Origin: JAWLBR01 sp041687495
Lineage (GTDB): Bacteria > Bacillota > Limnochordia > DTU087 > JAAYGB01
Length of the DNA: 6,789 nt
Direction: 5' to 3'
Assembly: GCA_041687495.1 (NCBI GenBank)
Contig: JAWLBR010000122.1
Span: forward strand, 1 to 6,789
In this document: piece by piece, positions 1-5,994 of the stretch
How positions within the stretch are numbered: the first letter of the stretch is position 1
Layout of the letters: each line of letters begins with the position of its first letter
Translations under genes and position numbers: made by a program
The notes under the pieces: model-generated
Seen by the model: the letters and a program-made list of their open reading frames with translations, nothing else
What the model was told of the DNA's origin: nothing
Database searches by the model: none

Positions 1-1
1 G

Positions 2-235
2 TTTTATCAGGCCTTGCGTGAGACCGATCATATTCCTGAAGTCGCACGAGCCGTGCTTCCCAATGCCACCGGTACCACTATGGTGATCACCCGAAGTCTG
101 GCCCAGTGGAGGCATTACCTCAAGCTTCGCACAGATCAAAAGGCGCAGCGTCCTATCAGGCAGCGAGCTCAAGTCCTTCTGCAAGTGCTACAAGGGGCAG
201 GATGGCTCAAAGACATGCCCCTAAGCCAGAAATAG
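2..235 (+). CDS. thyX: FAD-dependent thymidylate synthase ThyX, C-terminal end (5' partial)
   Basis: ThyX methylates dUMP to dTMP in the cytoplasm, using methylene-tetrahydrofolate and reduced FAD. Only the last 77 codons are in the window; the frame is open from base 2 to a TAG at 233-235. What is visible is the C-terminal ThyX signature: a PEVARAVLPNAT segment, then VITRSLAQWRHYLKLRTDQKAQ. This matches the family pattern (ARxVLPxxxxT, then N/S-A-R-x-L-x-x-F-x-x-LRxxxxAQWEIR) that forms part of the nucleotide-binding active site. In the usual AQWEIR stretch this protein reads AQRPIR, so the tryptophan is replaced. The upstream RHR flavin/dUMP motif lies outside the window. About 28 residues follow the AQ pair, close to normal length, so the 3' end appears intact. 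The next gene lies 159 bp downstream with its own ribosome binding site. Confidence 0.88.
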   Translation, partial: FYQALRETDHIPEVARAVLPNATGTTMVITRSLAQWRHYLKLRTDQKAQRPIRQRAQVLLQVLQGAGWLKDMPLSQK

Positions 236-266
236 TGGCAAAAAACTACGTCATTTCGCTATTTGG

Positions 267-284
267 CAAAGGAAATATCCTTTG
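267..284. repeat. Inverted repeat CAAAGGA-N4-TCCTTTG between thyX and the membrane-protein gene
   Basis: A perfect 7-bp inverted repeat (267-273 and 278-284) with a 4-base AATA centre lies 32 bp after the thyX stop and about 110 bp before the next start. No T-tract follows it, so it is a poor intrinsic terminator. Its palindromic form would equally suit a dimeric repressor operator for the downstream membrane-protein/ferritin-like pair. A short GGTATACC palindrome follows at 295-302. No convincing -35/-10 pair could be placed. Confidence 0.4.
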
Positions 285-394
285 TGCGGGGAATGGTATA
301 CCTGTGCCTGGAGATTTCCATGCGTTGTCAGCACTGGTTGTTCCAGGCCAATTTTGCCCGAAATTAGAGTAGGGATACACCAGGAGGTGAGAAT

Positions 395-817
395 TTGGCC
401 ACCTTCTCCATTGCTCTCAAGACTGGCTTATTCGTTTACGCTGTTGCAGCGGCGATCTCGTACACTCTGTGGCAGGTGGCTCCCGTCGAAGTTGCTCAGT
501 TTTGGTGGGCACCGATGATGGTATTGCCGATACTGACACTGATTCCGCTGGGGAGAAAGTGCATCGCTGCTAGACGTCCCATCAACCCCGCAGGGGCTGG
601 CTGGAAATTAGGGCTGCAGTGGACGCTACTCTTTCTCGTCCTCGACGGAGCTGTTTTGTGGCTTTATGATCCCACACTATCATCCCTTGGTTTGCTGGAG
701 CTCAAATTGGGTATAGCTTATGTAGTGAGACTGCTTGTTGTCTTGTGCAGTGGCCCGATTGCAGCGGAGCAATACCGGCGCAGATTACGTCGGAGGTTAG
801 GGTTCTTTGCCCGGTAG
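395..817 (+). CDS. Four-helix integral membrane protein of unknown function
   Basis: The product is a 140-residue hydrophobic protein that I do not recognise as a named family. Four membrane segments are predicted by eye at about residues 8-28, 36-53, 72-92 and 103-122. The first hairpin loop is short and basic (GRKCIAARR), and the C-terminal tail is strongly basic (EQYRRRLRRRL). By the positive-inside rule both point to a cytoplasmic loop and C-terminus. The start is TTG at 395, chosen because a strong AGGAGGTG Shine-Dalgarno (382-389) lies just upstream; no ATG start fits better. The stop is TAG at 815-817. The ferritin-like gene starts only 26 bp later on the same strand, so the two are probably co-transcribed. 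A link to iron or redox stress is conceivable from that neighbour only. Existence of the gene is well supported; function is not. Confidence 0.75.
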   Translation: MATFSIALKTGLFVYAVAAAISYTLWQVAPVEVAQFWWAPMMVLPILTLIPLGRKCIAARRPINPAGAGWKLGLQWTLLFLVLDGAVLWLYDPTLSSLGLLELKLGIAYVVRLLVVLCSGPIAAEQYRRRLRRRLGFFAR

Positions 818-843
818 CAAGTAGTGGAAGGGAGAGAGGATCA

Positions 844-1305
844 ATGCAAGCAGAATACTCAGCCCAAGAGATTCTGCAGATGGCTCTAAACATCGAGGAG
901 GATGGGGTCAGATTCTACAAGCAGGCTGCAGAGGATACTTTTGATCCCAAGATAAAGGAGCTGTTCCTCCAACTTGCCTGTGATGAGGAAACCCACAAGG
1001 GAGCCATTCGCCAAATGGCTGATGAGTTGGACTTAACAGTACAGCAGTATGAAGACGAGGATGCCTTTACCTACATGACTTGGCTGGTCCACGGACGGGT
1101 GTTTCCCGACGATGGGGGTAAGCCTGTGCACAGTTCTCGACAACTGATCTACCAAGCCATCGAACGCGAAAAAAGCACTCTTCTTCTTTACTACAATATG
1201 AAAGACGGAGTTGGCCAAGTGGCATCTGATACCCTGACCAAGCTAATTGGCGAGGAAAAGCAACACGTTATCAAGCTCAGCCAGATGCTGAAGACTCTGT
1301 CCTAG
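844..1305 (+). CDS. Ferritin-like diiron protein (rubrerythrin-type domain, no rubredoxin domain)
   Basis: The product has 153 residues and is a four-helix ferritin-like protein. Rubrerythrin relatives reduce hydrogen peroxide or handle iron in the cytoplasm of anaerobes. The expected carboxylate and histidine ligands are visible: ALNIEEDGVRFY in helix A (E18 or E19), DEETH in helix B (E48-x-x-H51), AIEREKSTLLLYY in helix C (E107 or E109), and GEEKQH in helix D (E138-x-x-H141). The pair of ExxH motifs is typical of the family. There is no C-terminal CxxC rubredoxin module, so it is not a full-length classical rubrerythrin and would need an external electron donor if it acts as a peroxidase. 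ATG at 844 is preferred over an upstream in-frame start at 745 because GGGAGAGAGGA (830-840) precedes it and the extension would overlap the upstream gene. It follows the membrane-protein gene by 26 bp. Confidence 0.88.
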   Translation: MQAEYSAQEILQMALNIEEDGVRFYKQAAEDTFDPKIKELFLQLACDEETHKGAIRQMADELDLTVQQYEDEDAFTYMTWLVHGRVFPDDGGKPVHSSRQLIYQAIEREKSTLLLYYNMKDGVGQVASDTLTKLIGEEKQHVIKLSQMLKTLS

Positions 1306-1320
1306 CATAGGCACTCCAGT

Positions 1321-1352
1321 TGGACCAGACAGCCACCGAGCAGTCTGGTCTA
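1321..1352 (+). terminator. Hairpin downstream of the ferritin-like gene, candidate terminator
   Basis: GACCAGAC (1323-1330) pairs with GTCTGGTC (1343-1350) and can extend to 10 bp with one G-T pair, around a 12-base loop. It begins 16 bp after the stop codon. The bases after it (TATCTTGCGTTGT) are only moderately T-rich, so this is either a weak intrinsic terminator or a 3'-end stabilising hairpin. Its place between two gene units supports a terminator role. Confidence 0.5.
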
Positions 1353-1412
1353 TCTTGCGTTGTAGACAGATTTCCGTACACAATTACGAAGAGGCAGAAA
1401 GGCGGAACTAAC

Positions 1413-2144
1413 ATGCAGGCGGCGGCCAAGCTGATTAAGGCAGCTGAAAGGACGGCTGTATTCACGGGTGCCGGCATCAGTACCGAGTCGGGAGTACCTG
1501 ATTTTCGTTCATCTACCGGCCTCTACTCGCAGAATGCAGATGCGATGACTCTACTGTCGCTATCCACATTTCACACCCATCCCGCGAAGTTCTATCGATT
1601 TTTCCGGGAAGCATTCCTGCGCCACCTAGACGTTGAGCCAAACCGAGCCCATGAGGTCTTAACTAGATGGCAGCAGGAAGGCACTGTGCAAACTATCATC
1701 ACTCAAAACGTAGACGGGCTGCACCAGAAAAGCGGCTCTGTCAGCGTTCTAGAGATGCATGGACATCTGCGTACCGCCCATTGTCTCCGCTGCCAATGCA
1801 CCGTTCCAATGGACGAGATAGTCCGCTGCACAGACCCGTATCCGATCTGTCCCGGCTGTGACAGTCCACTGAAACCAGATGTGGTTCTGTTTGAGGAAAA
1901 TCTACCTCAAGGGATTTTTGAGCAAGCTCTATCAGCGGTAGGTACAGCGGATCTACTCATCGTGGCTGGCACTTCGTTATCAGTATCGCCAGCTAACTAT
2001 TTAGTTGACTATCGCAATCCCGGCGGAAAACTTCTCATCGTGAATAAAGAACCAACAAATTACGATCAAACTGCCGATTGTGTTATCTATGGTGAGGCAG
2101 GTAGTGTCTTTACAAAGCTGGACAGCATTTTGCACCAAGACTAG
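1413..2144 (+). CDS. cobB: NAD-dependent protein deacylase, Sir2 family (sirtuin)
   Basis: The product has 243 residues, the normal size for a bacterial single-domain sirtuin. It is expected to remove acyl groups from lysines using NAD+, giving nicotinamide and O-acyl-ADP-ribose in the cytosol. All family motifs are present: GAGIS (19-23) and PDFRS (29-33) for NAD binding, TQNVDGLH (97-104), catalytic H116 in the HGH motif, a zinc ribbon with C124-x2-C127 and C146-x2-C149, PDVVLFEENLP (155-165), GTSLSVSP (186-193) and a late VNKEPT. The overall pattern is closest to Thermotoga/Firmicutes (class U) enzymes. I do not see the Tyr-x2-Arg pocket that marks SIRT5-like desuccinylases, so deacetylation is the likelier activity (inference). 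ATG at 1413 is chosen for its AGGCGG site (1400-1405); an upstream TTG extension at 1320 would start inside the preceding hairpin. No acetyl-CoA synthetase or acetyltransferase partner is adjacent. Confidence 0.93.
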   Translation: MQAAAKLIKAAERTAVFTGAGISTESGVPDFRSSTGLYSQNADAMTLLSLSTFHTHPAKFYRFFREAFLRHLDVEPNRAHEVLTRWQQEGTVQTIITQNVDGLHQKSGSVSVLEMHGHLRTAHCLRCQCTVPMDEIVRCTDPYPICPGCDSPLKPDVVLFEENLPQGIFEQALSAVGTADLLIVAGTSLSVSPANYLVDYRNPGGKLLIVNKEPTNYDQTADCVIYGEAGSVFTKLDSILHQD

Positions 2145-2182
2145 AGGTCTCGTAGGCCCAGTGGAGTAGAGAACAGGCTCGA

Positions 2183-2221
2183 GGTTGGCAAAGCTGCGCT
2201 GACCTAATCGGCCAACGCAGC
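2183..2221. repeat. Two interleaved inverted repeats in the convergent gap after the sirtuin
   Basis: GTTGGC (2184-2189) is complementary to GCCAAC (2211-2216), and GCTGCG (2193-2198) is complementary to CGCAGC (2216-2221). The arms are in the order a-b-a'-b', so both cannot form one simple hairpin. Either they are alternative hairpins or an H-type pseudoknot. They lie between the sirtuin stop and the lipoprotein stop. On the minus strand the second stem is followed by TTTG, so a weak terminator for the lipoprotein gene is possible. Confidence 0.4.
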
Positions 2222-2229
2222 ATAACCTT

Positions 2230-3255
2230 CTACCCCTGCAACGGTAACGAGACTTGGTTAGACCGCTGGCTCTCGCTACCCAGACTATTAACTGCCGTAA
2301 CCACAAAGTGCACCACAGTCGCAGTGGGGAACTGGGTGAGGTCGAGGAAGTACTCTGTTAGATTTCCAGGCACCTCAGCTAGGATTCCATAGCCCATGAA
2401 CTGGTCGTCTGTGCGGGAGTAGATGCGGTAGCCTGCGGCGTCTCCGCTGAAGCTTTGGGTCCAAGTGAGCTTGGCCCAGGTACCATCATTGGTGACCGCC
2501 AAGTCCGAAGGGGGAGAAGGCTGATCCCTTACGTCTACCTCAAAGTCAATCAAGCCTAACTGCGGCTTCCAGGACACTGAGGTTGTTTTCCCGGACTCAA
2601 TGGCCAGCGCCTGATAAGGACTCAGATAGATGCGTTTATATGAGTAATAGGCATCCTTGTACAGCGCCACCGCGATATCATATTGGCGGGGAGCCAACTC
2701 CATCGTAACCTCAACTAACTGGTTAGGATCAGGGATTTCAAAGTTCTGGTAGCGATCCTCATCATTGGTAAGCAGCCGCCCTTTGAGAACACCGTCAACC
2801 TCCATAAACTCGCTCAAGTCCAAAGTAACCGACAGAATTCCATCAGCGGGACCAAGCGTTACTTCTGCATTAGTTGTCGTATCCTTCGTTACTGTAACTT
2901 CGGTTCGACCGCTATAGAGGGCCCGACCACTTTCGTCAACTACCCGAAGGTCTATCTGCCAATCGCCGACGAACAGCCGGGGTGACTCCACGCTGATCTG
3001 ACCGTTCGTGACCACAGCCTCCTGCTTAACCACCATGCCGCCTCTCACGTAGGTAATCCTTACTGTGTGACCGTCTAGTTCGCTGCTGTCTACCATCGCC
3101 CGTGCCCTAACTGCCCCGGACGGTGAGTCAGGAGCCAACCCATTGCCGCCGGACACAGGAGTTAGGCGACCGGTAGAGCATCCAGACAGTATCAGGGCCA
3201 CGCTCACCACCACGATGGTCGATAATATCGCCCGGTGAACCACCGCACTCTTCAT
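2230..3255 (-). CDS. Secreted lipoprotein with C-terminal fibronectin type III domain
   Basis: The product has 341 residues. A type II signal peptide is clear: MKSAVVHR, a hydrophobic core, then the lipobox L23-S24-G25 before C26. The protein is therefore lipidated and anchored on the outer face of the cytoplasmic membrane. After a linker rich in Gly, Ser and Pro, residues of about 40-160 look like beta-sandwich repeats with alternating hydrophobic strands (for example VRITYVRGG, DWQIDLRVVDESGRALYSG). Residues 246-341 form a fibronectin type III domain (PPSDLAVT, AKLTWTQS, AAGYRIYSR, FVVTAVNSLGSES). No catalytic motif was found, so a binding or scaffold role is most likely. ATG at 3255 is chosen because it gives a proper signal peptide; the only nearby Shine-Dalgarno-like run (AAGGG) is rather distant. 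A GTG 25 codons upstream lies inside a terminator loop and is rejected. The gene is divergent from the PocR-AraC regulator, which may control it. Confidence 0.85.
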   Translation of the reverse strand: MKSAVVHRAILSTIVVVSVALILSGCSTGRLTPVSGGNGLAPDSPSGAVRARAMVDSSELDGHTVRITYVRGGMVVKQEAVVTNGQISVESPRLFVGDWQIDLRVVDESGRALYSGRTEVTVTKDTTTNAEVTLGPADGILSVTLDLSEFMEVDGVLKGRLLTNDEDRYQNFEIPDPNQLVEVTMELAPRQYDIAVALYKDAYYSYKRIYLSPYQALAIESGKTTSVSWKPQLGLIDFEVDVRDQPSPPSDLAVTNDGTWAKLTWTQSFSGDAAGYRIYSRTDDQFMGYGILAEVPGNLTEYFLDLTQFPTATVVHFVVTAVNSLGSESQRSNQVSLPLQG

Positions 3256-3304
3256 CAGGTAAGCACTGCACCCTTGGACCTTTCGTTTTGCTATCGTCAC
3301 GAAC

Positions 3305-3344
3305 AAAAAAACCCACCTTTCCCTTCTCACAAAGGGCAGGTGGG
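3305..3344 (-). terminator. Intrinsic terminator in the 5' leader of the lipoprotein gene
   Basis: Read on the minus strand, CCCACCT (3344-3338) pairs with AGGTGGG (3318-3312), and CCCTT (3336-3332) pairs with AAGGG (3325-3321). The loop has 6 bases and is followed at once by seven T residues (3311-3305). This is a textbook Rho-independent terminator pointing toward the lipoprotein start about 50 bp further on. No minus-strand gene lies immediately upstream that it would serve, so it either attenuates the lipoprotein transcript or blocks stray antisense transcription from the regulator side. Confidence 0.8.
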
Positions 3345-3361
3345 GAAGTGAGCTTAGTTAT

Positions 3362-3391
3362 AGTTTACGGCCTTGCACCTGCGGCTGTCAA
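3362..3391 (-). promoter_or_regulatory. Candidate sigma-70-type promoter for the lipoprotein gene
   Basis: On the minus strand TTGACA (3391-3386, perfect -35) is followed after 18 bp by TAAACT (3367-3362, four of six -10 matches). The predicted start near 3355 lies about 100 bp before the lipoprotein ATG and about 11 bp before the intrinsic terminator. The -35 box falls inside one copy of an 11-bp direct repeat. Confidence 0.45.
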
Positions 3392-3433
3392 CAAGGACAC
3401 TGCTGTTTACTGCCGAAAGGTAGTCAACAAGGA
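3363..3433. repeat. Duplicated sequence module in the divergent control region, candidate operators
   Basis: GTCAACAAGGA occurs exactly twice (3387-3397 and 3423-3433), 36 bp apart. Each copy is preceded by GTTTACNGCC (3363-3372 and 3405-3414). The order of the two sub-motifs is the same in both modules, with gaps of 14 and 8 bp. They lie between the divergent lipoprotein and PocR-AraC genes and overlap the candidate -35 box. AraC-family proteins commonly bind directly repeated sites, so these are plausible operators (inference). Confidence 0.5.
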
Positions 3434-3475
3434 TCGGTTGTAGACACATTCCCCTGGGGCACGGAGGTGGTAGTG

Positions 3476-4723
3476 ATGGAAGAGGCAGTCAGACTAGGTG
3501 AGTCATACTCCCGAGCTACCAATGTGCCGGCGTTTGTGACTGATGATCAAGGAGAGGACATAGCGGTGTTTGCCCAGCATAACTGCCGAGAGTTCTGTCA
3601 GCTGGTTCAGCAAGACAGCGGCAGAGCAGAGGAGTGCCGTAGGGCCCACCTCTACGGCAGCTATCAGGCAGAACGTTTCGGTGAGGCATACATCTTCTTT
3701 TGTCCCTTCGGATTGACCCTGTGGGCAGCCCCGGTAATGGAGGAATACCGGCTAACTTGTGCGGTGTTGGGTGGTCCCATCCTCATGGCTACCCCCGAAA
3801 ACTTCCTAGTAGAGGAAGTACTAGAGCAGCAGGGCCTTACAGAAACAGAAATCATCGCTCTCCGAAAAAGCCTGGGCACCATTGCCATCGTCCCACCTGA
3901 GACCGTCAATCATTTGGCGAAGCTACTTTTTGCGGTTACTTGCCATCTATCGACTTTTGCCCGCGGCAATGTCCTCAAGGAACACCAAGACTATTTTGCA
4001 CAACAGGCGGAAATCGGAGCTGCCCTTCAGGAGCAGAAGCAGACCAGCAATTCGACGTATCCCCTCCAGAAGGAAAGGGAGCTCATGTCCCTGATCCGGA
4101 TGGGGGACAAGGCTCGAGCCCAAGAGCTGCTTAATGAGATCTTTGGAGTGATCTTCTTTTCCGCAGGTAGCGGTGTCGAGCAGATTAGAACTAGAGTTCT
4201 CGAGCTGGTAGTGCTGCTGTCTCGGGCTGCTGTTGAGGGCGGAGCAGACAACCGAGTGGTCTTTCAGCTGAACGACGGTTATTTGCGCCAGATCCACGAG
4301 TTGCACACTCTAGATGAGATTGCGTTTTGGCTGTCCAAAGTGATGAACCGCTTCACCGACTGCGTTTTTAACTTGAGTGGGGTCAAGAACCTGGACATTG
4401 TCTACAAGGCCTTGGCCTACCTGCAGTCAAACTACATGCATGAGGTAAACCTTGAAGCGGTGGCCGATCACGTCAATCTCAACCCCACCTACTTTAGCAA
4501 ACTGTTCAAAGGCGAAATGGGCCGCAGTTTCCGCAGCTATTTGAGTCAATTCCGAATCGAAAGGAGCAAACAGCTCCTACTAAATGGTTCCATCCCGTTG
4601 GTAGATGTTGCCGGCTTGGTAGGATTCCAGGACCAAAGCTACTTTAGCAAGGTGTTCAAGAAGACAGTCGGCGTCTCACCAGGCGAATACCGACGATCGA
4701 GGGGACTGGAACCGGCTAACTGA
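3476..4723 (+). CDS. PocR-domain AraC-family transcriptional regulator
   Basis: The product has 415 residues. The N-terminal part (about 1-165) is a PocR sensory domain: C37-x3-C41, C54-x3-H58 and C76-P-x-G-L are visible, with the usual WAAPV and LGGPIL segments after them. PocR domains were named from the propanediol-utilisation regulator and are predicted to sense simple hydrocarbon derivatives; the Cys/His set could hold a metal or the ligand. A helical linker (about 175-300) follows. The C-terminal AraC DNA-binding domain (about 305-410) has two helix-turn-helix units: LEAVADHVNLNPTYFSKLF and VDVAGLVGFQDQSYFSKVFK, ending in GVSPGEYRR. ATG at 3476 is chosen, 8 bp after GGAGG (3463-3467); GTG codons at 3467 and 3473 are alternatives. 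No propanediol, ethanolamine or microcompartment genes are in the window, so the ligand is unknown. The divergent lipoprotein is the obvious candidate target. Confidence 0.9.
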   Translation: MEEAVRLGESYSRATNVPAFVTDDQGEDIAVFAQHNCREFCQLVQQDSGRAEECRRAHLYGSYQAERFGEAYIFFCPFGLTLWAAPVMEEYRLTCAVLGGPILMATPENFLVEEVLEQQGLTETEIIALRKSLGTIAIVPPETVNHLAKLLFAVTCHLSTFARGNVLKEHQDYFAQQAEIGAALQEQKQTSNSTYPLQKERELMSLIRMGDKARAQELLNEIFGVIFFSAGSGVEQIRTRVLELVVLLSRAAVEGGADNRVVFQLNDGYLRQIHELHTLDEIAFWLSKVMNRFTDCVFNLSGVKNLDIVYKALAYLQSNYMHEVNLEAVADHVNLNPTYFSKLFKGEMGRSFRSYLSQFRIERSKQLLLNGSIPLVDVAGLVGFQDQSYFSKVFKKTVGVSPGEYRRSRGLEPAN

Positions 4724-4782
4724 CGAGCCGCCTATCGTCGATCAGCCGGCCCAACACCCCGGGTAGGGCGCGGCGGTAGGGG
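4691..4782. other. Convergent gap after the regulator: nested inverted repeats and GC-rich direct repeats
   Basis: CGGCT (4713-4717) and AGCCG (4726-4730) form a small hairpin over the regulator stop codon. CGACGAT (4691-4697) and ATCGTCG (4734-4740) could close a longer stem around it. No T-tract follows, so terminator function is doubtful. Beyond it GGTAGGG occurs twice, 13 bp apart (4762-4768 and 4775-4781), in a G-rich stretch. No gene fits between 4724 and 4790. Confidence 0.3.
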
Positions 4783-4790
4783 AGTAGACA

Positions 4791-5804
4791 CTAGGCAAAG
4801 GGATTCTTCTCCAGAGATGATACTAGCTTTTCATCATCCACGTGGGTGTATATGGTAGTGGTCGAGATGTCTTCGTGACCGAGTAGACGCTGCAGAGTCC
4901 GCAGATCCTCTCCGTTGAGATACAAGGCGGTGGCAAAACTGTGCCTTAGTTTGTGTGGCGTCAACAGTTCCTTTTTTGTGTCTGAAAGAGGGGAGGCCTG
5001 GGCATATTCCTTCAGCTTCTGCTGGATCGCCCTAGGCGTGATCCGAGTGTAGCGATTCCCCAGAAAGAGTGCAAATCGGTCTTTGCCTTTGGCTTTCGCT
5101 CCGGGACGAACCGCAAGGTATTCCCGGACAGCCTTTCTCACACTTTCTGGCACTGGAACCAAGCGATTTTTATTCCCCTTACCGCCAACTACGCGGAAAA
5201 CCTTCGTATCATCCCCAATGTCGTCTACGTCCATGGCCACCAGTTCACTAATCCTCAAGCCCATCGCCAGCATGATCAAGAACACGGCGTAGTCCCGGGC
5301 AGTACCGTTGGCTTTAACCGTCTCGAGAAAGGCAACAGCCTCCTCGGCTTTTAAGTGTACGGGAGCCTCACTGTGCCGAACTGTTTTTGTCTCTAGATCC
5401 ACAATCACCGATGCATCTTCAAGGATGCGATGCTGCAAGAGATATTTGAAGAACTGCCTGACAGCGACGACTTTACGATTCACTGTGGTCTGCGCGTACC
5501 CAAGAGTCTGCTTAAGGAATAGGAAGTACCCTACTAAGTCAGACGCCGAAATCCTCGAGATATCCACCCGCAAATCCGACAGCATCTCCTCACCAGTGGT
5601 AGTGAGTTTCCCGTATCGCTCTAGTTCCTCCTCCAGTCGGTAAACCAGCTCCTGATCAGGGGATAGCACACAGCTGGCCCGGGATAACACCAGATGGACT
5701 TTCAGAAGCCTTAGGTCCGACTGATAAGCATGGGCGGTACGGGGACTTTTATTCAGCGCCAATGTGTTGGTGAATTGTTCCAGGTAGTAGTCGTAATCAA
5801 GCAT
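4791..5804 (-). CDS. Xer-type tyrosine recombinase/integrase
   Basis: The product has 337 residues and is a complete tyrosine site-specific recombinase that breaks and rejoins DNA through a covalent phosphotyrosine. The N-terminal SAM-like core-binding domain covers about 1-140. It is longer than in XerC/XerD (about 300 residues in total) because of an extra charged segment at about 45-85. The catalytic domain (about 145-330) has the full active set: R184 in MGLRISEL, K209 in GGKGNKNR, H284-x-x-R287 in HKLRHSF, H310 in LLGHEDIS and nucleophile Y319 in TIYTH. ATG at 5804 has GGGGGGCGG just upstream. No excisionase, phage or conjugation genes accompany it. A dif-like 28-bp site lies about 0.56 kb from its start. 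That favours a host Xer function (chromosome dimer resolution, single-recombinase type) over a phage integrase. XerC and XerD cannot be told apart here, so no symbol is given. Confidence 0.92.
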   Translation of the reverse strand: MLDYDYYLEQFTNTLALNKSPRTAHAYQSDLRLLKVHLVLSRASCVLSPDQELVYRLEEELERYGKLTTTGEEMLSDLRVDISRISASDLVGYFLFLKQTLGYAQTTVNRKVVAVRQFFKYLLQHRILEDASVIVDLETKTVRHSEAPVHLKAEEAVAFLETVKANGTARDYAVFLIMLAMGLRISELVAMDVDDIGDDTKVFRVVGGKGNKNRLVPVPESVRKAVREYLAVRPGAKAKGKDRFALFLGNRYTRITPRAIQQKLKEYAQASPLSDTKKELLTPHKLRHSFATALYLNGEDLRTLQRLLGHEDISTTTIYTHVDDEKLVSSLEKNPFA

Positions 5805-5824
5805 TAGATCCGCCCCCCATCATC

Positions 5825-5854
5825 ACTATACCTTTCTGTTGAGCACATTTTCCA
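5825..5854 (-). promoter_or_regulatory. Candidate promoter of the recombinase gene
   Basis: On the minus strand TGGAAA (5854-5849, four of six -35 matches) is followed after 18 bp by TATAGT (5830-5825, five of six -10 matches). The -10 box ends 20 bp before the ATG, giving a short leader that still includes the G-rich ribosome binding site. The -35 box overlaps the first copy of the TTCCACA motif array, so a protein bound there could repress the gene. Confidence 0.45.
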
Positions 5855-5966
5855 CACCATGGGCAAAAATCCTGCAGGCAGCCCACCGATGTGGAACGCG
5901 CGTTCTAGCACTGCCAGAGGCCACGCACCCGTCTACATTGCCCACGCACATATTGCTCCACATCGG
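5850..5966. repeat. Three-copy TTCCACAYC..GGGC motif array upstream of the recombinase gene
   Basis: Copy A, TTCCACACCATGGGC (5850-5864, +), copy B, TTCCACATCGGTGGGC (5896-5881, -), and copy C, TCCACATCGGGC (5957-5968, +), share a core TCCACAYC followed within 1-3 bases by GGGC. B and C form a perfect 10-bp inverted repeat (CCGATGTGGA at 5886-5895 against TCCACATCGG at 5957-5966). A and B form a shorter one. A perfect palindrome GAACGCGCGTTC (5894-5905) abuts copy B. CCACGCAC is also repeated (5921-5928, 5942-5949). The region between the divergent recombinase and membrane-protein genes has no gene of its own. The array could be an operator or accessory recombinase sites. Confidence 0.5.
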
Positions 5967-5994
5967 GCATAAACTAAGGTGGGTGGTGAGAGCA

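Noticed and set aside
106..518. Overlapping open frames around the thyX end and the following gap
   Set aside because: No ribosome binding sites or family features; they overlap the real thyX and membrane-protein frames.
745..843. Upstream extension of the ferritin-like protein from an in-frame ATG
   Set aside because: It overlaps the membrane-protein gene, lacks a ribosome binding site and adds sequence unlike the family; ATG at 844 has a strong site.
1320..1412. N-terminal extension of the sirtuin from a TTG
   Set aside because: It would begin inside a hairpin and adds 31 residues not typical of sirtuins; ATG at 1413 has a good site.
3256..3330. Longer lipoprotein start at a GTG
   Set aside because: The GTG lies in the terminator loop, and the added 25 residues would bury the signal peptide.
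3345..3470. Riboswitch (for example cyclic di-GMP type) ahead of the leader terminator
   Set aside because: I could not find the conserved core bases of a known riboswitch class, and the predicted transcript start leaves almost no room for an aptamer.
3947..4306. 119-codon minus-strand open frame inside the regulator gene
   Set aside because: It is antisense to a clear AraC-family coding sequence and has no recognisable motif.
4761..4782. G-quadruplex in the G-rich convergent gap
   Set aside because: Only three runs of three or more G residues are present, so a standard three-tier quadruplex cannot form.
5308..5643. 111-codon plus-strand open frame inside the recombinase gene
   Set aside because: It is antisense to the conserved recombinase and is Ser/Arg-rich as expected of a shadow frame.
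5961..5987. Possible second Xer half-site (ATCGGGCATAA)
   Set aside because: It fits the arm consensus at 9 of 11 positions, but no matching second arm follows at the 6-bp spacing.
5839..5994. Longer start of the small membrane protein from a TTG
   Set aside because: The extension is polar and overlaps the repeat array; no ribosome binding site precedes it.
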